Shown here: one piece after another, positions 33,698 to 46,370 of the stretch | How positions within the stretch are numbered: position 1 is the first letter of the stretch | Layout: each line of letters opens with the position of its first letter | NCBI GenBank assembly: GCA_963082975.1 | Contig: OY720350.1 | Span: forward strand, 44,966,734-45,030,733 | Origin: Labia minor | Taxonomy: Eukaryota > Arthropoda > Insecta > Dermaptera > Spongiphoridae | DNA: 64,000 nt | Direction: 5' to 3' | The notes under the pieces: model-generated | The model's database searches: none | Told to the model about the DNA's origin: nothing | The model's input: the letters and a program-made list of their open reading frames with translations, nothing else | Program-made: the position numbers and the translations under genes

Positions 33698-34493
33698 TCT
33701 GGAGTGTCTCCACTCGAATATCTCGCAATTTGAATTCAATTAATTAACACATATATTATATTTAAATTAAATTTAATTAATTAAATTATAAATTAAAAAT
33801 AATATATATATATATATATATATTAAACCAGCGCTAAGTTTATAAATTTAAATTAATAACTTTCATTTTTTGTTTTGCTCTGAATTCTGTTTTTAATTTT
33901 GTTTTTGTATTTTGTTTTTGTTTTGTGTTAAAAAATTATTATTTAATTCAACTCCTTTGTAAAGCCAAAGGGCTATCAAATATTTTTAATAAATAATAAT
34001 AAATAATATTAAACCAGCGCGTGTTGGGTCTTGGTTGATGGCACCACGTCTCGTGCTGGCTCGTGGTTTGCAGTCAACGTGTTAAAAAATTAATTCCGGT
34101 ACTTTCAGCGATTCAATCAAGCCGAAATTCTATATATAGCAGATTTATACAATTTTTAATCATGTGAAAAACTATCAAACTTATATCTTTTTTATTACGG
34201 TCAGTTTAAAGGAAGAAAAAAAATCAAAATGTTGTAGATAATGACCCTCTTCCAGTTGAGCTACATTTCTCAAAAGTTGAAAGAAAACTACGAATTTTGA
34301 ATAAAGTCCGTATACCAAATTTCATTATTCTAGCTCGAACCGTTTTTGAGTAATCTTGTCTAAATACACACACACACACACAGACATTTTTCTCAATTTT
34401 AGGGAGAATGACTCAGGGACCTTCAAAACGTATAAAAACATCAAAATCTCAACATCGAAAATTTTCGTGATCGCAATACGGTGGCGAGATAGT
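33698..34493 (+). repeat. Family B element, copy 10, with an insertion
   Basis: This copy starts directly at the family A end and finishes at GGTGGCGAGATAGT. The motif TATTAAACCAGCGC occurs twice, at 33821-33834 and 34007-34020, enclosing about 170 bp that other copies lack. The insert is T/G-rich, with TTTTGTTTTTG runs. The 14-bp direct repeats could be a target duplication of a small insertion. The usual terminal hairpin is reduced on its left arm. Confidence 0.85.
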
Positions 34494-34649
34494 AGTTATT
34501 ATAAAAAATAGTGAGTCTGAAGATATAAACTATGAATAATAATTAAATAAACACAATTCTCTCTCTCTCTCTCTCCAAATAAAATCAATTTCCTTCATTC
34601 CATTCATACACACCAGAAAATTAGATTATACATTCAATCATAAAAAAAA

Positions 34650-34684
<35 letters not shown>

Positions 34685-35465
34685 TAATATTCATAAATAT
34701 TCACTCTTCTATCTATTATTATACTAAATTTTTATTACTATTTCAATTTATAAATAAATCTTTCCGAAGCGTTGTTTCCGATTTATTGTAATAATAAATA
34801 AAACAAATGCGAGTTCCGACTCCAATTGGGCGTGAATTTATTAAAATTATGAAAAATTAATTTGGTGTAAATTACCTCACCGATTTAAAGTCAACAATGA
34901 AAATAAACAAAAACATTTGGTACCTAATAAAAATGGTTGAGCATGTGATTTAGTTAAGGGACTCCCTGCGGGGCGGACCCTCTCCTGAGTCAATCTCACG
35001 CCACGAGTCAAAAGGTCATCCTGAGCAATAAATAAAATAAGAGAAGAACTCTCATTCTACTTTTCTGATCCAATTGCGCGGAGTGAACAGTCATCGGCAT
35101 CTTATTAAAATGCTTGACAGATAACCCAACCACCCTTCACATTCATATCAAATGCTATTTGAAAGAAAAGAAAGGAGGGAGGGGGGGGTGGAGAAATAAA
35201 TTAATAGATGGAATACAATATCCACTTTGAGATGCGGATTATATATAATTAATTAATGAAATAAAATCTAAGATTTCGATCAAACCGATTAAGGAATGTA
35301 TCCAAGGATCATATATCTTATCTTATTATAGTAGCAAAAATTGAATATATATATATATAAGATATATATATATATATATATTTATTTGTATTTTTGAAAA
35401 ATTAAACGACTTGAAGGATTTTTTGAAATTCACACCATAGATAATTTTTATAAAGAAAACTCGAT
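34494..35465. other. AT-rich DNA with a GC-richer island at 34930-35170
   Basis: The island holds CTCCCTGCGGGGCGG, CTGAGTCAATC, AAAAGGTCATCC and a poly-G run near 35180. (CT)n and (TA)n tracts lie at about 34555-34576, 34652-34681 and 35346-35380. No coding region was recognised. Confidence 0.4.
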
Positions 35466-35850
35466 GTGTATTGGTTTCAGCCTCGGAGGAAAATCATCTT
35501 TATTAGTTTTTTCTTAAATAGGAAATTTAAATGACGTCAGCACCTTCGTCAGTCAGCGCTTCCTTTTATACAAATTATATTATAAATAAAATTTAATTTA
35601 AAATATTTATGTTATATCCATATCTGTTTTTTTATCGCATTAATAGATACATTTAAATTATTTAAAATTGTTTCACAACGTTTAGAAAATTTATCTTTAT
35701 TCAATATAGAAGAATGAAATGAAGTCAGCAACTACGTCAGACAACGCTTCCTTAAATACAAAATATAATAAATTTAAATAAAATCAAATCAAATTACGAA
35801 ATATATATTATGTTATATCCACAGGCCATACTTTTCTTTCTTTTAGTGCA
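35466..35850 (-). repeat. Old, degenerate family A remnant with a partial second copy
   Basis: From 35466 the top strand follows the inverted family A order: TGTATTGGTTTCAGCC, AATCATCTTTATTAG, one TGACGTCA, then TTATGTTATATCCATATCTG and a CATTAATAGATAC segment. A second degenerate stretch at 35715-35850 repeats GAAGTCAGCAACTACGTCAG, CGCTTCC and TTATGTTATATCCA. The divergence is much higher than in the other copies, so this looks like an older layer of the family. Confidence 0.55.
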
Positions 35851-36849
35851 TTAATACGTACGTTTAAGGGCTGTATGTTTTATGACTTTTTTTTTTAAAT
35901 TTATATGTTTTTAAATTATTTGAACGGCTGCTCGGTGAACCAGGTATTAATATTATCAGCCAAACCCGATAACAAGGAACAATTTTTTTTAATGAACCAG
36001 GTACTGAATATATTAAACCAGAATTCGATGTTAAACTTTTTAACTTATCAATTCTATTAAACAAAATTATATATAAAAATACTATAAAAAATATTTTGGT
36101 TATTGAAACAAAACACTTAAATATTTAAAAGAAAAATTTATAAGTAATATAAGTTATACTACTTCTCTCACTTTACTTATTTCACATCTTCTGATATTAA
36201 TTATATTTTTTCATAGTTTGTATTGTTATTATTTTGTTATTATTAACAATGCAAGAGTGTTAGTTATTTAAATTAAAAAAAAAATTAGAAAGATCTAGAT
36301 TTTTTAATTTAATAAAATATTATTGATATTAAAAATAATTTCATTTGATATTGATGATATCAATTGGGTCATTTTTTAAAAACTTTCAAATAAGTGCAAA
36401 ATATATTGTAGAAAATGACCCTTCGGGTAATAGAAATTAAGCTAAAAGTAGACAAGGGCAAAGCAGGCAAATCAGATTATAAACAAATTATTATTACAAA
36501 TTAAACTGATCACATAGACACAGGCAATGCTTATGTATGTATACACAAGAATCGTTGAAAACTCGAATTTGAATTTTTAACCGATCTAAATATTTATTAC
36601 AAATAGGTAAGAGAAAGTAAAAATTGTGAAATATAGATAATGCTATATGAATTTTAATCTTGAAAATTGTGTATATTCTGACAAAAAGTGTTTAAAATGA
36701 ATATTATAAAATGAATCTTCTATTTACAGTTTAAATAAGATTTTCAGTATGACCATTTATTAAGCTAGTTAGTCTAGTCTAGATAACCAAGTAGTTTGCT
36801 CATTAATATTCTAGATAAATATACATAGGAATAGAGTTAAACTGATGTT
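35851..36849. other. AT-rich DNA without a recognisable gene
   Basis: A motif GTGAACCAGGTATTAAT recurs as ATGAACCAGGTACTGAAT about 60 bp later (35935 and 35993). The reverse frame 35864-36064 that crosses it has no domain. Otherwise nothing was recognised. Confidence 0.4.
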
Positions 36850-37406
36850 TTTATTATCTCGCCAGAGATAGTATTGCGATCACGAAAATTTTCGATGTTG
36901 AGATTTTGATGTTTTTATACGTTTTGAAGGTTCCTGAATCATTTTCACTAAGGTTGAGAAAAATGTCTGTCTCTGTGTGTGTATGTATGTAATCAAGATT
37001 ACGCAAAAACGGATTGAGCTAGAATGATGAAATTCGGTACATGGGCATTATTCAAAATTCATAGTTTTCGATCATCTTTAGAGAAATGTAGCTCAATAGG
37101 AAGAGGGTCATTACTAACAACGTTTTGATTTTTTTCTTCTAAAGTGTCCGTAAAATAAATATATACTTATGATAATTTTTCACATGAATAATAATTGTAT
37201 AAAACTGCTATATATAGAGTTTCAGCTTGATTGAATCGCTGAAAGTACCAACACGTGACGTGGTGCCATCAACAAAGAGCCCAACATCCGCTGGTTTAAT
37301 AAATATTATTTATTAATTTTAATTTATTAATTAATTTAATTTAAATTACTATATGTTATTTAATCCAATTCAAATTTGCGAGATAGTCGAGTGGAGGCAC
37401 TCCAGA
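36850..37406 (-). repeat. Family B dispersed element, copy 11
   Basis: An inverted near-full copy, starting TTATTATCTCGCCAGAGATAGT (hairpin) and ending GGCACTCCAGA. A short deletion lies just before the CAACACGTGACG part. Confidence 0.9.
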
Positions 37407-37569
37407 TTTTTTTTTTCTTTAATTGTGATCATTTCACAAGAGAAAAATGATTTTGAATCTGTATTATAAATCGATTAATTATAAATCGATGGTCTCTAAT
37501 TTAATTTGTTCATTTAATTTAATAATTTGTTTATTTTCGTTTAACAAATAATAATAATAATAAAATAAA

Positions 37570-37720
37570 TTGATCTATGTCTGTGGATATCGATGGAACT
37601 CGAAAATTATTGGCCGCAGTAACCACCACCCATTTCTTCAAAAGTCCTAATTCTGAACTACATCCACCTAACTCTCCTACCCACTTCCATCTCTCTTAAG
37701 TACCTTCCTACATTGCCCAA
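37570..37720 (-). pseudogene. LINE C-terminal relic, related to 8525-9049
   Basis: The minus-strand sequence corresponds to the last part of the LINE at 8.5 kb: a KYLREMEV/RDGSG-like piece, then NGWWLLRPIIFEF, matching KGLKRDGTR ... WRKVVVAAKNFRV in patched frames. It is short and carries several frame breaks. Confidence 0.45.
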
Positions 37721-38834
37721 TAATAAAATAAATATCTTTATTTATTATTTATCCAAGTTAATAGAAAAGTAATTTAGTTTAGTTCGGTTTCGATCCACCA
37801 TCATAGTATAATACTTTTAAAAGAAACAGAAATGTCAATAAATTCGTATTTCTTACAATCATTGGATCAAACAAATTTTAAATTAATCGGACAAAATATT
37901 TTATATTATTTACACAATACACAGACAATACAAGTAAATATAAATGAAATACAAATCGTATATGTTTCAATTATATTTTTTTTTATATTTTCTTGAAAAA
38001 AGTATAAGAAATTTGATTTTAGATTTAAAAAAATAGTTTTAAGCAAAATAAAAAATAATATATATTTTTGTATAATAAAAAAAATTTAAAATAATAATTT
38101 ATTTGCATAGGGTCCTCCCAAGTCGGTTTATTTCTTCTTCTCCTTTTCTTCAATTTGCCCAAAATGATTCGGCCAATTCTTTAACACCAAGGTCGACATT
38201 AAAAAAAAAAAAAATTGCCGGGGGCGGCGGCGACCTTGCAGCGAGTTCCGGTTTCGTATATTTCTCTAGGAAGACAGGGGGGAGGCGTTTGACCAGATGA
38301 ACAAGAAGATGAGATCATTACCACCACGGAGGAATAAATATTGATCGATTTTATGGTTAGTTCATTAGACGAATGAGCAAATTCATGACAACATTAACCA
38401 TCCCATTATTTGTTAAATGGATTAATTATAAATATAACATATTGAGAATAATATCATTTATTTCATTTTTATTAAAATTATATAATAAGTAATTTCATTT
38501 TATGTTTTATATAATTGTAAAATTACTGCAGGAAATTAATATAATTAAATTACAATATTTTTTAATATTCATTTTATTAAAATATATATATTCTGTTTTG
38601 AATTAGAACTGTAATTAAAATTTATTCTTCTATTTATTAGTGTTGGGGATTTTCAATTCCTGTCCGGGCGACCGTTGGTACCACTAGACGCCAAGACAAC
38701 AATTACTTTTTCATGTATATTGTATTATATATATATTTTATCATTTCTCAATTAATAAATGTCCACTCATTGATTTATAAACCTGCTTATTTATTTATCT
38801 TGTGACCAAGCTTCCTCTTACAAATGGTTATGGG
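37721..38834. other. AT-rich DNA with a GC-richer island at 38100-38340
   Basis: The island has GTCCTCCCAAGTCGG and, after a poly-A run, CCGGGGGCGGCGGCGACC. The forward frame 38103-38300 crosses the poly-A run and has no domain. The rest is A/T-rich. Confidence 0.35.
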
Positions 38835-39483
38835 CAGTGGCTTACCTAGAAATTTTGCCGCCCGGGGCGATCTCCAGTTTGCCGCCCTTTCTATTATAAG
38901 TCAATCAAATAGTGGTTTTTATAAATTAATACACATAAATAAATTATTAAGTTACTTAATCAATATTAATTAATGCACAGAGTAAATTTTTTTACACATA
39001 TTTGTATGCACTCGTAAACATATTTATATAATATTTACTCTTCTAGCTTTCATACTAGAAAAATCGTGTATAATGCTCTCAAAATTTATATTATTTGTAA
39101 TTTCTTGTTCTATTGACAATATTGCAAGATTTTGTAGTCTTAATTGACTCATTGTAGAACGAAGATAATTTTGCCGAACAAAATCTTAAAGATGCGTTTA
39201 CGAATTCATCGAATTTTAATGAATACAATAAAATAAAATTATTATCCTGTTCTTGGAATTAGAATTCAAAATTTACACTAAAAGGAGGAATAATATTCGA
39301 AATCATATAGTTAATCATAATTTATATAAATCAAATAGAAAACTTATAATAGTCATTTATTATTCAAGAAAGAAAAAAAAATAAATATGAAATTAATAAG
39401 TTGCTTTTTACAACTATAACTAAATATAAAAAATGCCGCCCCAAGATAAGTGCCGCCTGGTGCGGACCACAGGTACGCCACTG
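38835..39483. mobile_element. hAT-type non-autonomous element, copy 1
   Basis: The element starts CAGTGGCTTACCTAG and ends, read in complement, CAGTGGCGTACCTGTGG. It is flanked by a perfect 8-bp target duplication GTTATGGG (38827-38834 and 39484-39491). An 8-bp duplication and a CAGTGGCGTA-type terminus are hallmarks of hAT elements. Subterminal GC-rich blocks (GCCGCCCGGGGCGATC and GCCGCCCCAAGATAAG) enclose an A/T-rich interior with no transposase domain. It is the reverse of the copy at 42785-43524 and lacks some of that copy's interior. Confidence 0.93.
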
Positions 39484-39491
39484 GTTATGGG

Positions 39492-40853
39492 CCCAGCAGG
39501 CTTCCTCTAAATTCATAATATTAAATTATAAATTATTTATTAATTAACAATAAATATATAACTTGATTTAAATTTCAAGGTCTTCCAAATGAATTAGTAA
39601 AATAATTTTAAACTATACTTAGAATCATATACAAAATATCAAGGCTGTGAAATTAGAACACCACCAGAAGGTAAAATATAATAAATATTTTATCTATTTT
39701 TAATTCGTTTAGTTTTTTTAAATTTTTTTTTTTATTAAAGAAACTAAATTAAATTAATGATTTATTTATTTATCTCATATTTTGATTTAAAAAGATTTTT
39801 CGTAAGTATAATTTTTGAATAAATTTTTATTTTTACTTTTTGTTAAATTTAATTTATATTGGTAAATTATTGTTGTATGCATTCATAATTTATTTCCCCA
39901 AAAGAGTCTTACCTGATTATTATATAACATATATCGATGAATAAAATTCTAATTTTTTAAAGAAAAAAAAACTGAAATTCTAATGACACTAAATTCAATT
40001 CAAATGGAAATTAACTTATTCCTATTAATAATAATTATATATTTAAATTTATAAAAATCACGGAAAGATTTTTTTTCCCCAAAAAATGACGCATTTATAT
40101 GGTATTTTCTAACTTCACTTATCTTTTATAATCTTTTACTCATCCGGTCATGAGTCAATAGTGACTTTAATGCAGTTCTAGTATTCTTTTTAATAATAGT
40201 TCACGCATCATTCATTCTCTCTCTCTCTCTTAAAAAGATGAATTTCTTTTTTTTCTAGATAAGGGAGCGGTTTCGTTATGAATATACGAAGATAGAATTA
40301 AATATAAAATAATAATAAATTGCACATAATCTTCTATTATGGATATCATTGCTAAAGAGAAAGTTTCTAAGTGACAAAACAATTTTTTTTTTTTAATTGA
40401 AAGATATTAATCCCCAATCACACAGTAAAGGTCGGTCATGTGGCGTTGTTCAACATGTTGCCGGGTAACCGTTAACTTTACCCCGACTATATATAGTCAG
40501 CTCTTATCAATATGTATCCAACCTCTCTCAAGATGTAATGTTCGATCCCTGATGATTCAAACTGGATGACCAATTTCCAATTTCAAGACAGAGAGAGAAA
40601 GAGAAAGAAATGTATTCGAACTAGGATCTTGCCGACTCACCCCGAAGACGATTCATCATATCAACTCGAAGAAATTTATTATTAATTTACTAATTCGATG
40701 TTGATTGATAAGTAACGATGAATAATTTCTTCGTATTTTTCTATTTTGAAAATGAGAGTTTAAATCTTCTACCAGGAAAAAATATAAACTGTTATTCACA
40801 TTTTGGTAAATTATTATAATAAGCAATTTCCGTACTCACATAATAAAAAAAAA
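39492..40853. other. AT-rich DNA with a GC-richer island at 40410-40680
   Basis: The island contains GGTCGGTCATGTGGCG, TTGCCGGGTAACCG and the 14-bp palindrome GACTATATATAGTC at 40485-40498, which could act as a TATA element. A purine-rich GAGA run lies near 40595. The left part is A/T-rich with a (CT)n tract at about 40218-40230. No coding region was recognised. Confidence 0.35.
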
Positions 40854-41473
40854 TCTGGAGTGTCTTCAATCGACTATCTCGCAAATTTGAATTGGATTAA
40901 ATAACATATATTTATTTAAAAATTAAATTAAATTAATTAAATTATAAATTAAAATTAATAAATAATATTTATTAAATCAGCGCATATTTGGCTCTTTGTT
41001 GATGACACCACGTCACGTGTTGGCGCGTGAGATTTGCAGTGTTAAAAAATTAATTCTGGTGCTTTCAGCGATTCAATCAAGCTGAAATTCTATATATAGC
41101 AGTTTTATACAATTATTAATCATGTGAAAAATTATCAAACATATATCTTTATTTTTACAGTCACTTTAGAAGAAAAAAAATCAAAACGTGGTAGGTAATG
41201 ACCCTCTTCCTATTGAGCTACATTTCTCAAAAGTTGATAGAAAACTATGAATTTTGAATAATGCCCATGTACCAAATTTCATCATTCTAGCTCAAACCGT
41301 TTTTGCATAATCTTGGTTACATACATACACACAAACATACACACACAGAGAGAGAGACAGACATTTTTCTCAACCTTATTGAAAATAATTCAGTAACCTT
41401 CAAAACGTATAAAAACATCAAAATCTCAACATAAAAATTTTCGTGATCGCAATATTATCTTGGTGAGATAGTA
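40854..41473 (+). repeat. Family B dispersed element, copy 12
   Basis: A full-length copy from TCTGGAGTGTCTTCAATCG to TCTTGGTGAGATAGT. The microsatellite (about 41321-41361) has gained a GAGAGAGA run. Confidence 0.9.
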
Positions 41474-41589
41474 AAAATGTTCGAAATATTAAATATTAAT
41501 AAAATTTATTTATTTACTTATTTAAAACAAAAATAAAAAATAGTTAAGTGTGTTTAATTTCATTTAATTAACGTTCACTAAACTGAGAT

Positions 41590-41700
41590 TATGTTCTTTG
41601 TTAATCACTGAAGATATTTTTAACCAAGACCGAAACGCTTAATGGGGGTTAAAAAAGATAACAAAACAAACTGCATTTCTTCTTTTCCTTATTTATTAAA
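41590..41700 (+). repeat. Dispersed repeat tail (pair with 3700-3835)
   Basis: ACTGAAGATATTTTTAACC, AAGACCGAAACG, an A-rich block and TTTCTTCTTTTCCTT follow the same order as the segment at 3.7 kb. It is probably the end of an old retroelement. Confidence 0.4.
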
Positions 41701-42784
41701 AAATTTGTGTTATTTTAAAATTTAATATTAAATAATTATTTTTTATTTATTTCGGAAAGCATTTTTCAAATGTATAAAAAGTTATGAGCAATTATTATAT
41801 TTTACTTTTTTTTATTTTAAAAATTCTTCTAAATCTAAGTAACCAATGGTCCCTCATCTTAATATCTTATAAATATGTAATGTTATTTACAAATAAGTAA
41901 GATCATATTTTTTTAATTCATTTATAATTAGTATTTAGAAATTTCAGAAGCAATATTAGAAAATGAAAATATTCCAAATAATATAGTAGTAGCTGATTCA
42001 CCGAGCCACCGCTCGGTACTTTAAAAAATTTTCTTTATGAACTATGAATATTTAAGATTAAGATTATTATTTAAAATAAATAAACGACAAAATATATTAA
42101 AAAATTTCAAATAATATAAAAGAACATAAATTGAAAAAAAATAATCATAAAACATGCAGGTTTAATATTTCAAAAATACATATATATACAATAAGATAAA
42201 TTTATATTTATTAATGGAAGCATCATTGAAGAATTTGAGTGAGAGGACATTAGTTAAAATACAAAATTTTTTTATTATAAAATTAAAATTAAAATTAAAA
42301 TTAAAATTATATAATAGAATTATTATGGTTTTATAAATTATAATTATTGAAATTTTTGTTTTTTTCCTTCATTTTACTCATTTCGAAGGGATGGAAGGGA
42401 TTCCTCTTATAGATATAAATAAATATAATATTATAAAGTAATATATATGTATTATATATATTATATAGTATATATAAATATACTTACAGTTTGAAAGAAT
42501 TGTTCGATTTGACATACTGTTTCTTACCTGAAAACAAATAAAAAACAATTGATTTAATTTTAAATATTCGTTCTAGGCATATAATATTTTATTATTATTA
42601 TAGTTTATGATGAGAAAAATAATATAAAAGATATGCTTATTAATTATTTATTAATGTATGCTTTTTCTGTATTTTGCAATTCTTATAATCTTTGTTTAAA
42701 ATAAATATTGTTTTGTAATAAATGTTAAAATTCCATTTCATTTAATTGATTAATATTTACATAAAAAAACATCACTCTTCTGAT
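41701..42784. other. AT-rich DNA without a recognisable gene
   Basis: A small hairpin ACCGAGC-CACC-GCTCGGT lies at about 42000-42017, and an AATTAA-type 6-bp tandem run at about 42282-42307. A short GC-richer patch sits near 42385. Nothing else was recognised. Confidence 0.45.
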
Positions 42785-43524
42785 CAGTAGCGTACCTAGG
42801 GGGGTGCGGTCCGCACCGGGCGGCACTTATCTTGGGGCGGCATTTTTTATATTTAGTTATAGTTGTAAAAAGTAACTTATTCATTTCATATTTATTTTTT
42901 TTCTTTCTTGAATAATAAATGATTATTATAAGTTTACTATTTGATTTATATAAATTATGATTAACTATATGATTTCGAATATTATTCCTCGGTGTATATA
43001 AATGCATTTTAGTGTAAATTTTGAATTCTAATTCCAAGAACAGGATAATAATTTTATTTTATTGTATTCATTAAAATTCGTTGAATTAGTAAACGCATCT
43101 TTAAGATTTTGTTCAGCAATTTTTCCTAACTAAAATTTTTTGATATCAGTTTATAAATGTCATTTCTTTTGAAAAGTTTATATGATTACTTTGAAGTGAT
43201 ATACCAATATTTTTTTAAATCATCGATTTTTCTTTTGAAAAGCAGGGTCGGCGGAAAAAATATAAATATAAATTTTGAGAGCATTATACACGATTTTTCT
43301 AGTATGAAAGCTAGAAGAGTAAATATTATATACATATGTTTACGAGTGCATACAAATATGTGTAAAAAAATTTACTCTCTGTGTATTAATTAATATTGAT
43401 TAAATAACTTAATAATTTATTTATGTGCATTAATTTATAAATACCACTATTTGATTGACTTATAATAAAAAGGGCGGCAAACTGGAGATCGCCCCGGGCG
43501 GTAAAAGTTCTAGGTACGCCACTG
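42785..43524. mobile_element. hAT-type non-autonomous element, copy 2
   Basis: The left end CAGTAGCGTACCTAGG and the complement of the right end, CAGTGGCGTACCTAGAAC, are inverted repeats. The 8-bp target duplication CTTCTGAT is perfect (42777-42784 and 43525-43532). A GTGCGG-T-CCGCAC palindrome lies just inside the left end, followed by GGGCGGCACTTATC. The A/T-rich interior matches copy 1 in reverse but is about 90 bp longer. Frames at 42750-43037 and 43157-43393 show no transposase domain. Confidence 0.94.
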
Positions 43525-43532
43525 CTTCTGAT

Positions 43533-44613
43533 CAAGAAATTTATTTATTTTTAATAATTATCAATATAATGAAACTGGTTTAGAATTATCACTAGGTTAA
43601 TAAAAAAAAGTAACAGTTATACGTGGAGATGACACGGCATTAAAGAAATCGAGATGGTAACTTCAGTAATAAATCAGGATATCAACCGACATTAATATTT
43701 CTGGGATTGGATTTAAGGATTGATTTCACTCTCAATGTCTGATTACATTAATCGCTCATGGCATTTAGTGAAAATTTAATAAATTGATTGATAAATAATC
43801 AGTTTAATAAATACGAATAGTAAACGATTATAAAACGATGATATTTTGAATATTGTAGAGAGTTTTTCAACATTATTAATGTCAGGGATGCTTATTAAAA
43901 TGAAAAAAAAAAATAAAAACGTGACAAATTGTACATATATAAAAATAATTATAAATTTATGTATGGTAATTAATAGTAAAAGGCTGGATCATTGCCGGGT
44001 TCTCGATCCCCCTCCTCTCTTTTTAATCTCACCTAATTAAAAATATTCTTTTTTTTAATCTTTAATTCTAAATAATAATATTAATAATAATTTTTTTTTT
44101 TTAATGTTGCCTTTTTTAGGAGATGGTATTTCCCACTACTAAACATAATTAAATTTTATATCTCCCAGTCTGAGTTTTTTTTTTTATTTCACTTACACTT
44201 TTGAGGTTTACATTTGTATTATGTATTGTTTAAATTTATTTCTATGAATATTATAATTTTAATAAAGAGTATAGAAACAAACTTTAAGTATTATAAATGT
44301 TATTAAAATATTAAAAGATATAAAAATGTAATTAATATTAATATTTCTTATTTACTTTATACTAAATTTAATTATTAAAAATAATTATAAAACTGTTTTT
44401 GTAAAAAAAAAAAAAATAATATAACACCACGCATTAATACATGTATTTTTTTAATTATATTATAAAAATTTAAATTTCTTACTAAAATATATTTCATTAA
44501 TTACTATTAATATTTGTATTAAATTTGAATATATTAAAAATTTATTTAGAAAATCTAAAAATAAAAATTACAAATTTTTAAGTTAAATTTAATGATAATA
44601 TTATTATTATAAT
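43533..44613. other. AT-rich DNA without a recognisable gene
   Basis: Moderately less A/T-rich between about 43610 and 43770, otherwise low-complexity A/T-rich sequence. The forward frame 43846-44040 has no known domain. Confidence 0.4.
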
Positions 44614-45236
44614 AAGTTGACCTGTAGCCAAGTCCGAACCGACCGACGGTTTGAAATAAATTAATTTCCAGCTACAGAAACAATTTCAAATAATTTTAAT
44701 ATATCTATTAATGTAATAAAAACAGATATGGATAGAACATAAACATTTTTAATTTTATTTTATTTATAATATATATGCAAGACCAGGCTGTGACGTCATG
44801 AATGGCTGGATGACGTCATATAATTTTAAATTAAGAAAAAACTAATAAATATGATTTTCCAGAGGATAAAACCAATACAATACTTCGTGGTGATATATAA
44901 AAAAATCTTCTCATGTGAAATTTGGTGTGAAAATAACCCTTCCCTTCCTATCGTCGATCGCTAATACTACCACTTCCGGTTTCCGGATTTGCACCAAAAG
45001 TTGATCAATTCATCCCACTGATGCATTAAGTAAATATACCAAATTTCATCAAAATCGGTTGAGCCGTTCAGGTTGTACACATCTATACGGACGGACAGAT
45101 GGACAGACGGACAGACATCATGCTAAAAATACTGTTTTCTGTTAAGAAAATGCATGATTCGTGGAGATATGTAAAAATCTCCACATGTGAAATTTGGTGT
45201 GAAAACAATACCTCCCTTACTGGTCGGTCGGTAAAA
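44614..45236 (+). repeat. Family A dispersed element, copy 6
   Basis: A near-full copy with both TGACGTCA palindromes (about 44793-44820), a microsatellite at about 45089-45114, and a slightly shortened end where TATCGTCGG has become TGGTCGG. Confidence 0.9.
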
Positions 45237-46370
45237 AAAAAATAAATCAATTAGTAACATTTCATTATTATTTAAAGTATTATATATTTTAAAATTTTAG
45301 AAATAATTTATTTCCAGCAGACTTGGGGATGTAAATGTTTTGTTTAGAAAATTGATTTGGTTATAATTTTACACATGTTTGTGTTCAATTGGGTCAAATA
45401 AGAGGGTAAAAATTATTTATTGATCAAACAAATTATAATCCTTTCTACCAACTTAACAACAAATTACTAATTCTATCAACCAATAATACTTTATAGTTAA
45501 AATAGATAATGACCAATATTTATTTTAAACTGATTTATTGTTTTTTAATTGATTTTGTTTTCAGAGTACACACCCCATTTCTATTTTCTTAATCCTAAAC
45601 AAAGAATAAAAATACAATTTCCAAATTTCATTCGAAGACAAATAAATTCATTCTTATTTATGAGAACGACCTCTAACCCAAGTGAAGCAATATTTTTCCT
45701 TTTTTTTACGAGATAACGATTGGATTTCTTCTAGGTTTCCTTGATACACTTTGATCATAATCCCACGATTCACGAGAAAAGTCAACATTCCCCTATTCCA
45801 CTTCTCCCCACTCTCTTTCTCTCTTCTCCACAATTCTATTTCCATACGGATTATTCAATAATTTTTGTAAAAATATTCACTGCTATTTTCTCGTTTTGTT
45901 CTCTGTTGTAGCTTTCTCACACGATATTTAAACAATCGCTCGATTTTGAAAAAACATCGACCTCACGCATGTTTTGATGAAGAAGAAGAAAAAGACGAAG
46001 AGAGAAAAAAAAACACTAACAAAGCAATTATCAGCTTCAGATATCTTCCATCAATAAACGAGTTGAAATAGTTTTAGTGTGACGTATTCATTGGTGAGGG
46101 TGGCAATAAAATATCAATGAACCCTACAACACGCATTCCTGTCCAAATTGAGTTATACAAGCAAATTTAATGTCCGGTAATAACCACCAAAATGAAAGGA
46201 TTAAAGTATTTACAAGCACAATTTCAAAATATCAAGATAACAAAGTTTGGATAATGTTTTCTTTAAATTTAATTCATTTAACTTTTGTAATTAATTTAAT
46301 GTAAATTTTTTTATATTTTTTAAAACATTATAATATAACAAAGAATACAAATGCATTTTTTTTCTAAATT
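45237..46370. other. AT-rich DNA with a purine/pyrimidine-biased patch
   Basis: Between about 45640 and 46050 the sequence is somewhat richer in G+C and strand-biased (CTCTTTCTCTCTTC, then GAAGAAGAAGAAAAAGACG). The reverse frame 45654-45845 is arginine/glutamate-rich from this bias and is not supported as a gene. Confidence 0.4.

Noticed and set aside
42750..43037. 95-codon reverse frame inside the hAT element
   Set aside because: It runs through the terminal repeat and A/T-rich interior, and shows none of the conserved hAT transposase or BED-finger motifs.
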